Shown piece by piece: positions 43,774 through 52,286 of a stretch of 64,000 nucleotides of DNA. The notes below the pieces were generated by a model. The model ran no database searches and was not told where the DNA came from. It saw only the letters and a list, made by a program, of their open reading frames with translations. How positions within the stretch are numbered: position 1 is the first letter of the stretch; each line of letters begins with the position of its first letter. Position numbers and translations under genes: made by a program. Source of the stretch: Arthrobacter sp. 9V (GTDB taxonomy: Bacteria > Actinomycetota > Actinomycetes > Actinomycetales > Micrococcaceae); assembly GCF_902506065.1 (NCBI RefSeq), contig NZ_LR732912.1, forward strand, positions 2,292,154 to 2,356,153, given 5' to 3'.

Positions 43774-44759
43774 GCCTTACCGCCAACCCACCCGGAATCA
43801 CGCACAGCGACACTTCACCGGAGCTGATCAAGGCGATTCCTGTCCGCCACCCCGGCCGCTGGGTGGGAGCCGCCATCATTGTCCTCGTGGCCGCCGTCGG
43901 CATCCAAAGCCTGGCCACCAACCCCAACTTCCACTGGGATACCTTCGGCCTGTACGTCCTCGACGAAAACGTTATCCGCGGCGTCGGTTGGACCCTGTTA
44001 CTCACCGTTCTCTCCATGGCCATTGCGGTGACCCTGGCGATCTTGCTGGCCTTCATGCGCCAGTCAGAGAACCCCATCTACCGGTGGTCAAGCTGGTTCT
44101 GGGTCTGGTTCTTCCGGGGCACCCCTGTTTACACCCAGTTGATCTTTTGGGGATTGGTAGCCGTCCTTTACCCCAAAATCACCCTTGGCCTTCCCTTCGG
44201 TCCGGAACTGCTCAGCCTGACAACCCAAGACCTGCTGAACGCTTTCTGGGCTGCCGTTCTTGGCCTCGCCCTGAACGAATCGGCCTACCTGGCAGAGATC
44301 TTCCGCGCCGGCCTGAAGTCTGTGGATAAGGGACAGATTGAAGCCGCCGAAGCCCTGGGCATGCGTGGCACCAAAATCATGTGGCGCATTGTCCTTCCGC
44401 AAGCAATGCGCATCATCGTTCCCCCAACCGGCAATGAAACCATTGGAATGCTCAAGACAACCTCCTTGGTGCTCGCCGTTCCGTTCACCTTGGATCTGAC
44501 CTTTGTCACCAACACCCTTGCCAACAGAAGCTACCTCCCCATCCCGTTGCTCATCGTGGCGGCATTCTGGTATCTGGTGGTCACCAGCATCCTGATGGTG
44601 GGCCAGCACTTTATCGAGAAGCACTACGGAAAAGGCGTCGATATTTCCACTCGCATCACCGTCAACCCGGCGGCCCTCCAGGCGGCCGGCGCAAGCGTCA
44701 ACCCGGACCCCATCAAGACCCCGAATGCAGCACCGACCGGAGAGGAGGGTGGCCGATGA
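43770..44759 (+). CDS. Polar amino-acid ABC transporter permease
   Basis: This 329-residue HisM/GlnP-type permease has a first helix near residue 33. The ABC permease core spans about residues 75-275, and the EAA loop [22 protein letters not shown] contacts the ATPase. The C-terminal tail of about 50 residues is proline/alanine-rich and extra. No second permease gene is present, so it would work as a homodimer. Confidence 0.93.
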   Translation: MSLTANPPGITHSDTSPELIKAIPVRHPGRWVGAAIIVLVAAVGIQSLATNPNFHWDTFGLYVLDENVIRGVGWTLLLTVLSMAIAVTLAILLAFMRQSENPIYRWSSWFWVWFFRGTPVYTQLIFWGLVAVLYPKITLGLPFGPELLSLTTQDLLNAFWAAVLGLALNESAYLAEIFRAGLKSVDKGQIEAAEALGMRGTKIMWRIVLPQAMRIIVPPTGNETIGMLKTTSLVLAVPFTLDLTFVTNTLANRSYLPIPLLIVAAFWYLVVTSILMVGQHFIEKHYGKGVDISTRITVNPAALQAAGASVNPDPIKTPNAAPTGEEGGR

Positions 44760-45529
44760 CCGCTTCTGCGGACGATCTGGTCAGGATCGAAGGAGTCCAC
44801 AAGTACTTTGGGGACCATCACGTCCTGAGTGGAATCGACATGAGCGTCAAAGAAGGTGAAGTCGCAGTCCTGATCGGCCCCTCAGGGTCAGGGAAGTCAA
44901 CGCTCCTTCGCTGCATCAACCATCTGGAGAGCATTAGTGCCGGCCGGATTCGCGTCAACGGGGAACTCATCGGATACCGGGAACAGGATGGAAAACTCCA
45001 CGAGCTTCATCTCAAGGACGTTGCCCGCCAACGCCGGAACATCGGCATGGTTTTCCAGCGGTTCAACCTCTTCGGCCACAAGACCGCCTTGGAGAACATC
45101 ATCGAGGCACCCATCCAAGTCCGGGGGCTCGAAAAAGTTCCTGCCAAACGGCGCGCCCAGGAACTTCTCGACCGGGTTGGGCTCGCTCATCGGGCCGACT
45201 ACTACCCCGCGCAGCTCTCCGGCGGCCAACAACAGCGGATTGCCATTGCCCGTGCCCTCGCCATGGATCCTCAGCTCATGCTCTTCGACGAACCAACGTC
45301 GGCGCTGGACCCCGAACTGGTGGGAGACGTCCTGGATGTCATGAAAGACCTCGCGAAATCGGGCATGACCATGATCGTAGTGACGCACGAGATCGGTTTC
45401 GCGCGGGAGGTGGGAGACACTCTGACGTTCATGGACGGCGGAGTCGTTGTGGAGTCGGGCAATCCCCGCGAGCTGATAGCAAACCCCCGGCACGAACGGA
45501 CTAAAAGCTTCTTCAGCAAAGTCCTGTAA
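44756..45529 (+). CDS. Polar amino-acid ABC transporter ATP-binding protein
   Basis: This is a 257-residue ATPase of the GlnQ/HisP type. Walker A is GPSGSGKST, the Q-loop [10 protein letters not shown], the signature [10 protein letters not shown], Walker [13 protein letters not shown], and the switch [11 protein letters not shown]. It overlaps the permease gene (ATGA). It is the last gene of the importer operon, followed 20 bases later by the XRE-type operator of the exporter gene. Confidence 0.95.
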   Translation: MTASADDLVRIEGVHKYFGDHHVLSGIDMSVKEGEVAVLIGPSGSGKSTLLRCINHLESISAGRIRVNGELIGYREQDGKLHELHLKDVARQRRNIGMVFQRFNLFGHKTALENIIEAPIQVRGLEKVPAKRRAQELLDRVGLAHRADYYPAQLSGGQQQRIAIARALAMDPQLMLFDEPTSALDPELVGDVLDVMKDLAKSGMTMIVVTHEIGFAREVGDTLTFMDGGVVVESGNPRELIANPRHERTKSFFSKVL

Positions 45530-45548
45530 ACGTCGCCCACCGCAACTG

Positions 45549-45594
45549 TGCACTAAAAGTGCAGTATGATGCCTCTATGGACTATTCATCCTGA
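45549..45594 (+). promoter_or_regulatory. Exporter promoter with XRE-cupin operator and a 5-codon leader ORF
   Basis: TGCACT (45549-45554), three bases, AGTGCA (45558-45563) is the same palindrome as at 53738-53752. TATGAT (45565-45570) is the -10. Six bases after it an ATG opens a minimal frame MDYSS-stop (45577-45594), at exactly the distance at which the XRE gene itself starts. A leaderless mini-ORF before the EamA gene is possible. Confidence 0.7.
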
Positions 45595-45636
45595 ACGTCC
45601 TGGACAAGCAGCGGACGCCCGGGAGGGAAACCAGCA

Positions 45637-46560
45637 TTGAGAACCACAAAACCCACGGTCCCACCATGGGCGCTGACCGTAGCAGCCATGTTTTCCATCC
45701 AACTGGGCTCCGCTCTGTCCGCAGGGTTGATGCCCGCTCTGGGGCCCATCGGCACGGCCTGGCTCCGGCTCAGCATGGGCGCGCTCATCCTCCTCCTCCT
45801 GGCCCGTCCGCCGCTGAAGTCCCTGGGGCTTCGTGACGCCCCGGCAGTTCTCGGCCTCGGGATCGCCGTTGGCATCATGTCGGTGACATTCCTCGCCGCC
45901 ATGGAACGCCTTCCACTCGGCACCGCTGTAGCCATTGAGTTCCTTGGACCGCTCAGCGTCGCCGCCCTTCGAGGGCAGGGAGCCCGCTCATTGCTCCTCC
46001 CGGCAACCGCACTGGCAGGAGTCCTCCTGCTCACCGAGCCTTGGGCCGGTCAAGTGGACCTGATCGGCGTCGGCTTCGCCGCCTTGGGCGCTATCGGGTG
46101 GGCAGCGTACGTCCTGTTGACCCAAAAAGTGGGGGATCGTTTCAGCGGAATCGGCGCCCTTGCGCTGACAATCCCCATAGCCGCCCTGGTGGTAACACCA
46201 TTCGGGCTGCCGCAGGCTTTCGGACACCTCACCTGGGAACTGGTGGGCGTCGCAGCCGCCCTTGCTGTACTGATTCCAGTGCTGCCTTACATCATGGAAA
46301 TGCGGGCACTACGTTCAATGACGCACACAGCCTTCGGCACCCTCCTGGCCTTGGAACCGGCCATCGGCCTCCTGCTCGGCATGATCGTGCTTTCACAGTC
46401 ACCTTCGGCTCTCCAGCTCCTGGGAATAGTGCTGGTGGTCTTCGCTGGCGCAGCGGCACAGCGCGGAGGGCGCCGCCAAAAACAGTCCTTCCCACCTGAG
46501 CCCCCTTCCCCTACCTCTTGCGGCACCGCTAACACGGCTGGTAGCACCACGCCGGGTTAG
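45637..46560 (+). CDS. EamA/RhtA-like DMT exporter
   Basis: This 307-residue, 10-helix drug/metabolite transporter with two EamA repeats (about residues 10-135 and 145-280) resembles RhtA, which exports homoserine and threonine. The start is a TTG at 45637 with GGGAGG upstream. The promoter carries the palindrome found before the XRE-cupin gene, which suggests co-regulation with the gamma-lyase operon. Export of surplus homoserine, or of the toxic amino acid itself, is the natural reading in this context. It has its own terminator. Confidence 0.85.
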   Translation: MRTTKPTVPPWALTVAAMFSIQLGSALSAGLMPALGPIGTAWLRLSMGALILLLLARPPLKSLGLRDAPAVLGLGIAVGIMSVTFLAAMERLPLGTAVAIEFLGPLSVAALRGQGARSLLLPATALAGVLLLTEPWAGQVDLIGVGFAALGAIGWAAYVLLTQKVGDRFSGIGALALTIPIAALVVTPFGLPQAFGHLTWELVGVAAALAVLIPVLPYIMEMRALRSMTHTAFGTLLALEPAIGLLLGMIVLSQSPSALQLLGIVLVVFAGAAAQRGGRRQKQSFPPEPPSPTSCGTANTAGSTTPG

Positions 46561-46568
46561 AGCCCACC

Positions 46569-46607
46569 AGCGGCCTTCCACTTTCCACAGTGGAAGGCCG
46601 CTTTTTT
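46569..46607 (+). terminator. Intrinsic terminator of the EamA exporter gene
   Basis: A perfect 14-bp inverted repeat (46569-46582 and 46589-46602, 6-base loop) is followed by six T. It begins eight bases after the stop codon. Confidence 0.95.
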
Positions 46608-46770
46608 GCTTTGCTGCAATAGTGCCGGTCTGCCCTGTGCCGGATAGGAACGAACTGCCCGCATTTTTGGGCGTTTCGGCATCTCCAACGAGCCATTTGT
46701 ACCTAGGAGACTGACACTCCCTGGACCGAGGCTTAAAGAACAGCATTACCGCCCTACCAAGGAGATCGAA

Positions 46771-47817
46771 GTGACTACTTACAACCTGGCCCTGATCGGT
46801 TTCGGAGGCGTCAACCGCGCCTTGGCCGAACTCATCCGTGATGAGCCCCAGCGCTTCGCATCCCTCGGATTCGAGCTCCGCGTCGTAGCCATCACCGACC
46901 TCGCCTTTGGCTCTCTGGTTCAAGGCGACGGCATCGACCTTGCCGCTGTCCTGGCCATGCCCCGCGGATCTTCGTTCGACGGGCTCCCGGGCGGCAGCTC
47001 CGACCCCCGCAACGAAGACGTCATCAAGAACAGCCCGGCCGACGTCGTCGTCGAAGCGACCTTCACAAGCCCGGTCGACGGCGAACCTGCCGTTTCGCAC
47101 GTGAAGTGGGCCATCGAATCCGGCAAGCACGTCGTGACCACCAACAAGGGGCCCGTCGCTCTCCGAGGCCCGGAACTGAGCAAGCTGGCCGCAAGCAACG
47201 GCGTCCGCTTCGAGTACGAAGGCGCCGTCATGAGCGGCACCCCCGTGATCCGTCTTGCGCACAAAATGCTCGGAGGTCTGGAATTGAGCGCTGTTCAGGG
47301 CATCCTGAACGGCACCAGCAACTATGTGCTGGGGCGGATGGAGGCTGGCTTGCGACTGGACGAGGCCATCGCCGAAGCCCAGGATCTGGGATACGCCGAA
47401 GCAGACCCCACCGCTGACATTGGCGGTTCCGACGTTCGATTGAAGGTGGCCATCCTGGCCAACGAACTTCTCGGCGCCAACATTGACCCCAATGACGTGA
47501 AAACCACGGGCATTCAGGACATCACCAGTGATGACGTTGCCCAGGCCTTGGCAAACGGCCTCCGCTGGAAGCTCATTGGTGAGGCCCGCCGTGAGAGTGA
47601 TGGCAGCATTGTTGCCGCCGTTCGGCCCGTCGCACTCCAGGCTGATCACCCGCTGGCCGGCATTTCCGGTGCCACCAACGCCGTGTCCTTCACCACCGAC
47701 CTGCTCGGGGCGGTCACCGTTTCCGGTCCGGGTGCCGGCCGCGTCGAGACTGCCTACGCCCTCATTTCCGACATCATCTCCGTGGACGAATTCGTCAAAG
47801 GAGCCGTCCGTGCCTGA
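46771..47817 (+). CDS. Homoserine dehydrogenase, short form without ACT domain (catabolic)
   Basis: This 348-residue homoserine dehydrogenase has a GTG start and AAGGAG upstream. GFGGVN (10-15) is the Rossmann loop, TTNKGP has the catalytic-region K126, and GILNGTSNYV (177-186) plus GYAEADPTADIGGSDVRLK (207-225) form the homoserine site. Biosynthetic actinobacterial enzymes are about 430-450 residues with a C-terminal ACT domain for threonine feedback; that domain is missing. Joined to an aldehyde dehydrogenase and an aspartase, it would run in reverse of biosynthesis, oxidising homoserine to aspartate semialdehyde. Confidence 0.88.
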   Translation: MTTYNLALIGFGGVNRALAELIRDEPQRFASLGFELRVVAITDLAFGSLVQGDGIDLAAVLAMPRGSSFDGLPGGSSDPRNEDVIKNSPADVVVEATFTSPVDGEPAVSHVKWAIESGKHVVTTNKGPVALRGPELSKLAASNGVRFEYEGAVMSGTPVIRLAHKMLGGLELSAVQGILNGTSNYVLGRMEAGLRLDEAIAEAQDLGYAEADPTADIGGSDVRLKVAILANELLGANIDPNDVKTTGIQDITSDDVAQALANGLRWKLIGEARRESDGSIVAAVRPVALQADHPLAGISGATNAVSFTTDLLGAVTVSGPGAGRVETAYALISDIISVDEFVKGAVRA

Positions 47818-49225
47818 AACAGCCATCATCGAGACAAAGAGCGCAGCCACCATCAACGAGCTGGTGGTGCGCAACAAGTTTGACGGCACCATCCTGGCCA
47901 CACTGGGCCAATGCACAGAGGCGGACGTGCGCGTAGAGCTCATCCGCGCAGCCGCGGCCGCCCCCAACGCTGCAGCCATGCCGCGCCACGAACGCGGCCG
48001 GATTCTGGACACGGCCGCGGACCTTCTTCAGGAGCGGTCCCAAAAAGTGGCGGAACTCATCGTTGCCGAAGCCGGCAAGACCATCAAGCAGGCCCGCAAA
48101 GAAGTTTCCCGCGCGGTGAACACCCTTAAACTCTCCGCAGCGGAAACCCGCCGCAACGTCGGGGAAGTAGTCCCGTTCGATTCCTTCGCAGGTTCCGAGA
48201 ACCGCCAGGGATGGTTCACCCGGGAGCCGCTGGGACTCATTGCCGCCATCACCCCGTACAACGACGCATTGAACCTGGTGGCTCACAAGCTTGGCCCGGC
48301 CATTGCCGGCGGCAATACCGTCATCCTGAAACCCTCCCAGCTGACTCCGCTCACGGCCATCCTCTTGGTGGACCTGCTGCGTGAGGCCGGCCTGCCTGCG
48401 GAGTTCGTCACCGTAGTCCTGGGTGACCGCACCATCGCGCAAACCATCATTTCCTCCAAGCTGGTCCGCATGGTGTCCTTCACCGGAGGTTTTGCCACTG
48501 GCCGTGCGATTGCAGCGAACGCCGGCATCAAACGCCTGTCCATGGAACTCGGCGGCAATGCGCCGGTCATCGTCTTCGATGACGCAGACCTTACCGCCGC
48601 CGTCGAAGCCTGCGTTTCCGGTTCTTTTTGGGCAGCGGGACAGAACTGCATCGGCGCCCAACGCGTCCTTGTCCAACGACCCGTATTTGATGCCTTCGTG
48701 CAGGACTTCGTCGCCCAAACCGCGGCTTTGAAGTCCGGTGACCCCCGCAACGAACAAACCGACGTCGGACCAATGATCAGTCATGACTCCGCCGCCGAAG
48801 CGAAACGAAAGATCGATGACGCCGTGGCTGCCGGGGCTCAACTCCTCACCGGAGGAACCCTCAACGGGCCGGTCCTCACACCCGCCGTGCTCACCTCGGT
48901 GCCCCGCACTTGCGAGGCTTGGAGCGAGGAACTGTTCGCCCCCGTAGTTTTGGTGGAACCGTTCGACACCGCTGAGGAAGCCATCGAACTGGCCAATGAC
49001 AGCGAATACGCCTTGCAGGCCGGAGTGTTCACCAAGGACCTGGGCCGGGCCTTGGCCACCGCCAAGGCGATCGACGCGGGCGGAGTGATGATCAACGACT
49101 CCTCGGACTATCGACATGACGCAATGCCTTTCGGTGGTTCCAAGTACGGCAGCATGGGCCGCGAAGGGGTCCACTTCGCCTACGAGGAAATGACCCAGCC
49201 CAAAGTCATCGCGATCACCTCATGA
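47810..49225 (+). CDS. Aldehyde dehydrogenase, probable aspartate-semialdehyde dehydrogenase (to aspartate)
   Basis: This 471-residue NAD(P)-dependent ALDH has a GTG start at 47810 overlapping the previous stop by 8 bases, preceded by AAAGGAG. The general base is E246 in SMELGGN, the nucleophile is C280 in AGQNCIGA, and the cofactor segment is ITPYNDALN and LKPSQLTP. It differs from phosphorylating Asd enzymes, so it would oxidise aspartate semialdehyde directly to aspartate. This substrate is inferred from its place between homoserine dehydrogenase and aspartate ammonia-lyase; succinate-semialdehyde-type activity is the alternative. Confidence 0.85.
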   Translation: MPETAIIETKSAATINELVVRNKFDGTILATLGQCTEADVRVELIRAAAAAPNAAAMPRHERGRILDTAADLLQERSQKVAELIVAEAGKTIKQARKEVSRAVNTLKLSAAETRRNVGEVVPFDSFAGSENRQGWFTREPLGLIAAITPYNDALNLVAHKLGPAIAGGNTVILKPSQLTPLTAILLVDLLREAGLPAEFVTVVLGDRTIAQTIISSKLVRMVSFTGGFATGRAIAANAGIKRLSMELGGNAPVIVFDDADLTAAVEACVSGSFWAAGQNCIGAQRVLVQRPVFDAFVQDFVAQTAALKSGDPRNEQTDVGPMISHDSAAEAKRKIDDAVAAGAQLLTGGTLNGPVLTPAVLTSVPRTCEAWSEELFAPVVLVEPFDTAEEAIELANDSEYALQAGVFTKDLGRALATAKAIDAGGVMINDSSDYRHDAMPFGGSKYGSMGREGVHFAYEEMTQPKVIAITS

Positions 49226-50598
49226 ACACAGGAGTAAGAATTGAACAGGACAGCCTGGGCTCCATGGCCGTCCCGAAGTCCGCACTGTGGGGAATCCACA
49301 CCGAGCGGGCCATCCTCAACTTCCCCATCAGCGGTATTCAGCTGGGAACCCATAGGCATCTGGTCCGAGCCCTCGCGTTCGTGAAGAAGGCGGCGGCGCT
49401 GACCAACACCGAGCTGGGCCTCATCCCGGCAGGCATTGGCCACGCCATCGTTGCAGCCTGTGACACCGTGGCCTCGGGAGACGTTGACCACGCTTTCCCG
49501 GTGGATGTCATCCAAGGCGGCGCCGGAACATCGACCAACATGAACGCCAATGAGGTGATCGCCAACCTTGCCCTGGATGCCCTGGGTTATGCCCGTGGCT
49601 CCTACGATGTGGTTGATCCGATCGGTCATGTCAACAAGTGCCAGTCCACCAACGACGTCTACCCGACCGCGGTGCGTTTGGCTCTGGTGTTTGCGCTGGA
49701 AGACCTGCTGGAGCGCCTGGCACTGCTTTCGGCAGCGTTTGCCGAACGGGGCCAGGCGTTCTCAACCATCCCGAAGGTTGGCCGGACGCAGTTGCAGGAT
49801 GCGGTGCCGATGACCCTCGGCCAGGAGTTCACCGCGTTCTCCGTGACGCTGGAGGAAGACCAACGGCGGTTGCGCGAAGCGGCCGCCCTGCTGCGGGAAT
49901 GCAGCCTGGGTGCCACAGCGATCGGAACCGGCATCACGGCCGAACCACTTTATGTTGAGCGCGTCATCGACCAACTCTCGGCCGTGAGCGGGGTGCAACT
50001 GTTCCGCGCACACGACTTTGTTGAGGCCACGTGGGACACCGGCGCCTTCATGACGTTCTCAGGTGCACTCAAACGCACCGCCATCAAGCTCTCCAAAATC
50101 TGCAGTGACCTGCGGCTGCTCTCCAGCGGACCACAAACAGGACTGGCGGAGATCCGGCTGCCCCCTCGCCAGGCAGGTTCCTCGATCATGCCCGGCAAGG
50201 TCAACCCGGTGATCCCGGAGGTGGTCAACCAGATTGCATTCTTCGTGGCCGGGGCCGACCTCACAGTCACCATGGCTGCCGACAATGGACAGCTTCAACT
50301 GAACGCCTTTGAACCGGTGATCGCTCACGCCCTGCTGCAATCACTGAGCTGGCTGACCAACGGGACCGATGTATTGCGGGACCTTTGCGTGGATGGCATT
50401 GAGGCAAATGAGGCTTTGCTGCGGTCCCGGGCCAGAGCTTCGACGGGGCAGGCTACTGCGCTGCTCCCGTTGCTGGGCTATGCCGTGGCGGCGGAACTTG
50501 CCCACCGCGCCCTTGCATCGGGGGGCAGTGTCATGGACCTCGCCGTGTCCGAGGGTTTGCTCCTGCCTGAGCAGGTCCAGTCGCTGATGATCACCTGA
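49222..50598 (+). CDS. aspA: Aspartate ammonia-lyase
   Basis: This 458-residue member of the fumarase/aspartase superfamily carries the signature GSSIMPGKVNP (about residues 316-326, with the flexible catalytic serine loop). QGGAGTSTNMNANEV is the second conserved region and GHVNKCQSTNDV the third, typical of aspartases. It would convert aspartate to fumarate and ammonia. It overlaps the ALDH stop (ATGA). Aspartase in one operon with homoserine and semialdehyde dehydrogenases completes a route from homoserine to the TCA cycle. Confidence 0.92.
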   Translation: MNTGVRIEQDSLGSMAVPKSALWGIHTERAILNFPISGIQLGTHRHLVRALAFVKKAAALTNTELGLIPAGIGHAIVAACDTVASGDVDHAFPVDVIQGGAGTSTNMNANEVIANLALDALGYARGSYDVVDPIGHVNKCQSTNDVYPTAVRLALVFALEDLLERLALLSAAFAERGQAFSTIPKVGRTQLQDAVPMTLGQEFTAFSVTLEEDQRRLREAAALLRECSLGATAIGTGITAEPLYVERVIDQLSAVSGVQLFRAHDFVEATWDTGAFMTFSGALKRTAIKLSKICSDLRLLSSGPQTGLAEIRLPPRQAGSSIMPGKVNPVIPEVVNQIAFFVAGADLTVTMAADNGQLQLNAFEPVIAHALLQSLSWLTNGTDVLRDLCVDGIEANEALLRSRARASTGQATALLPLLGYAVAAELAHRALASGGSVMDLAVSEGLLLPEQVQSLMIT

Positions 50599-50624
50599 CC
50601 CGATGCTCACATAAGAGAGCAGCC

Positions 50625-50666
50625 GAGCCGGCGCTGCGGAACCATATGGTTTCGCAACGCCGGCTC
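50625..50666. terminator. Bidirectional terminator between aspA and the AsnC-type gene
   Basis: A long hairpin has an outer stem GAGCCGGCG (50625-50633) with CGCCGGCTC (50658-50666) and a further inner stem GCG-AACCAT with ATGGTT-CGC. It is placed between convergent genes. Confidence 0.8.
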
Positions 50667-50694
50667 TTCCGTATTCGGGTGGACTCTATTGGCT

Positions 50695-51150
50695 CTACCG
50701 AGGCAACTGCCGATCGATAACGGTGGAGAGGGACAGGGCCGTGGTGGTGTCGCGGACCCCGGGAAATTCGGAGACCTGTCGCCAGATTTCCTGGATCCTT
50801 GCCGCATCAGGCGCCTCTACCCTGGCGATCAGATCAAGCTCCCCGCTTACGACGTCGCACGTGGTGATTTCCGGAATGGCCCGCAATCCGGCAATGACGT
50901 CACCGCCCCTCATCCTGTCGTGGCGCTGAATCAGGAGCACTGCGTTGACTGTGGGATTCCCATCCCCTGCCGATTCCCGAATGGTGTAGCCATAAATGAA
51001 ACCATCCCGTTCCAGACGTTCAACGCGCTGTCTTACAGCATTACGTGAAAGCAGCACGGTCTCGCCGAGTTGGGCCAGGCTGATGCGGGCGTTTCGCCGA
51101 AGTTCGGCAAGAATCTGCGCGTCAATCTCATCGCGTGGATTCTTTGGCAT
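50695..51150 (-). CDS. Lrp/AsnC-family transcriptional regulator
   Basis: This 151-residue protein starts at the ATG at 51150 (AGGAG upstream). The HTH is in ARISLAQLGETVLLSRNAVRQRVERL (about residues 20-46) and the C-terminal RAM ligand domain covers about 70-145. It overlaps the 3' end of the LysR gene by 23 bases in the same direction. Lrp-type proteins commonly sense amino acids, and the position between aspA and the amino-acid permease suggests it controls one of the amino-acid operons here. Confidence 0.9.
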   Translation of the reverse strand: MPKNPRDEIDAQILAELRRNARISLAQLGETVLLSRNAVRQRVERLERDGFIYGYTIRESAGDGNPTVNAVLLIQRHDRMRGGDVIAGLRAIPEITTCDVVSGELDLIARVEAPDAARIQEIWRQVSEFPGVRDTTTALSLSTVIDRQLPR

Positions 51151-52075
51151 GAGCACTCCTGAGTGATGGGTTTTGAACGTGTGTTTGGGCGATACCGCGC
51201 AAGGCATCAATAACAACTGAGACTGCTCGGTGAACCACCCGTTCGGGTCGGACCAGCATGTCCACGTGACGAACTGTTTGCACGTCTTCAAGGGGGCGCA
51301 GGACCACATCCTGCGAGGCGGGAATCCTCACAGTGTGCCGGGGCAGCAACGCCAAGTGTCCACCTTCGGACACCATGGCGGCGGCTGTGCTGAAGTCATT
51401 GATTCTGTGAACAACCCGCATTGGGTACCCGGCAGCAGCAGCCACGGCGTCAAGCATGTCCGCCGGCGAGAAACCGGCATGGGTGGAAATCCACGTCGTC
51501 CCCACCAGGTCCATGGGTTTCAGTGTTTTCTTCATGGCCAGATCGTGGGATGAGTGCATGGCAACATCCATGGGTTCCCGCAACAGTGACAACACGGCAA
51601 GCCTATCCCTGGGCCAGGGGGGTGTGTGGCTCATTCGGTGGGCGATCACTATGTCATAGCTGGCCGTCAGGGCCGGGAATGAGACGCGATCGACGTCCTC
51701 ATCCACACATTCAACCACCGGGAATCCCTCCGTATGTTCCAAGGCAGCCAATCCAGGGAAAAACGACATGGCCGCACTATGGAAAGCACTGACGCGCACT
51801 GTCCGATCAATGCCGCCAACAAACTCATCAACCGTAGCTTCGGCACGGGTAATAGCCTCGGAAACGGCAATTGCAGCCACTGCCAGGGCCTGGCCCGCGT
51901 CCGTGAGTTCAACGGATCTCCCCCGCTTCTGAGTCAGGGGAGCTTTGAACTTGCGTTGCAGCGCGGCAAGTGACTGGGAGACTGCCGAGGGACTTACCCC
52001 AAGAGCGCGGGCGGTAGCGGCAACACTGCCATGATCACCCAGCTCACGCAACACACTGAGTTGATATGGATCCAT
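51128..52075 (-). CDS. LysR-family transcriptional regulator
   Basis: This LysR protein of about 315 residues starts at the ATG at 52075 (MDPYQLSVLREL), with AAGG upstream; an in-frame start 10 codons earlier is less likely. The HTH segment SVAATARALGVSPSAVSQSL is clear, and the effector domain follows from about residue 85. It is divergent from the APC permease gene, with a structured 211-base gap, so it is the likely regulator of that permease. Confidence 0.88.
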   Translation of the reverse strand: MDPYQLSVLRELGDHGSVAATARALGVSPSAVSQSLAALQRKFKAPLTQKRGRSVELTDAGQALAVAAIAVSEAITRAEATVDEFVGGIDRTVRVSAFHSAAMSFFPGLAALEHTEGFPVVECVDEDVDRVSFPALTASYDIVIAHRMSHTPPWPRDRLAVLSLLREPMDVAMHSSHDLAMKKTLKPMDLVGTTWISTHAGFSPADMLDAVAAAAGYPMRVVHRINDFSTAAAMVSEGGHLALLPRHTVRIPASQDVVLRPLEDVQTVRHVDMLVRPERVVHRAVSVVIDALRGIAQTHVQNPSLRSAHAKESTR

Positions 52076-52105
52076 AAGGCCTACCTTAATCGTTGGTAAC
52101 AACAT

Positions 52106-52286
52106 ATCCCATTGGCCTGCTGTTTCTTGCTCCCTAACATTGAGTTCACGTCACAGCAGGGCTCCCGGCCTGAGACCCAGCGTGACCACTTCTGCGAAGA
52201 GCGCGATTCACAGATGCGCCCTTCGTGAGGGCGAACATACTTCTCTGCAGACCCAGGTCTGGCAACAACGCTAGGAATTTCTTCAA
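52106..52286 (+). other. Leader region of the amino-acid permease with small hairpins
   Basis: Two hairpins are visible: CGCCCT-TCGTG-AGGGCG (52217-52233) and CAGACC-CA-GGTCTG (52248-52261), followed by AGGAATT before the permease ATG. The region may be a structured leader or LysR operator; no known riboswitch is recognised. Confidence 0.35.

Noticed and set aside
47528..47809. N-terminal extension of the aldehyde dehydrogenase frame
   Set aside because: It lies within the homoserine dehydrogenase gene; the GTG at 47810 with AAAGGAG upstream is the better start.
46399..48012. A 537-codon open frame on the minus strand
   Set aside because: It is antisense to the EamA exporter, homoserine dehydrogenase and aldehyde dehydrogenase genes and runs through a strong terminator; no recognisable domain.
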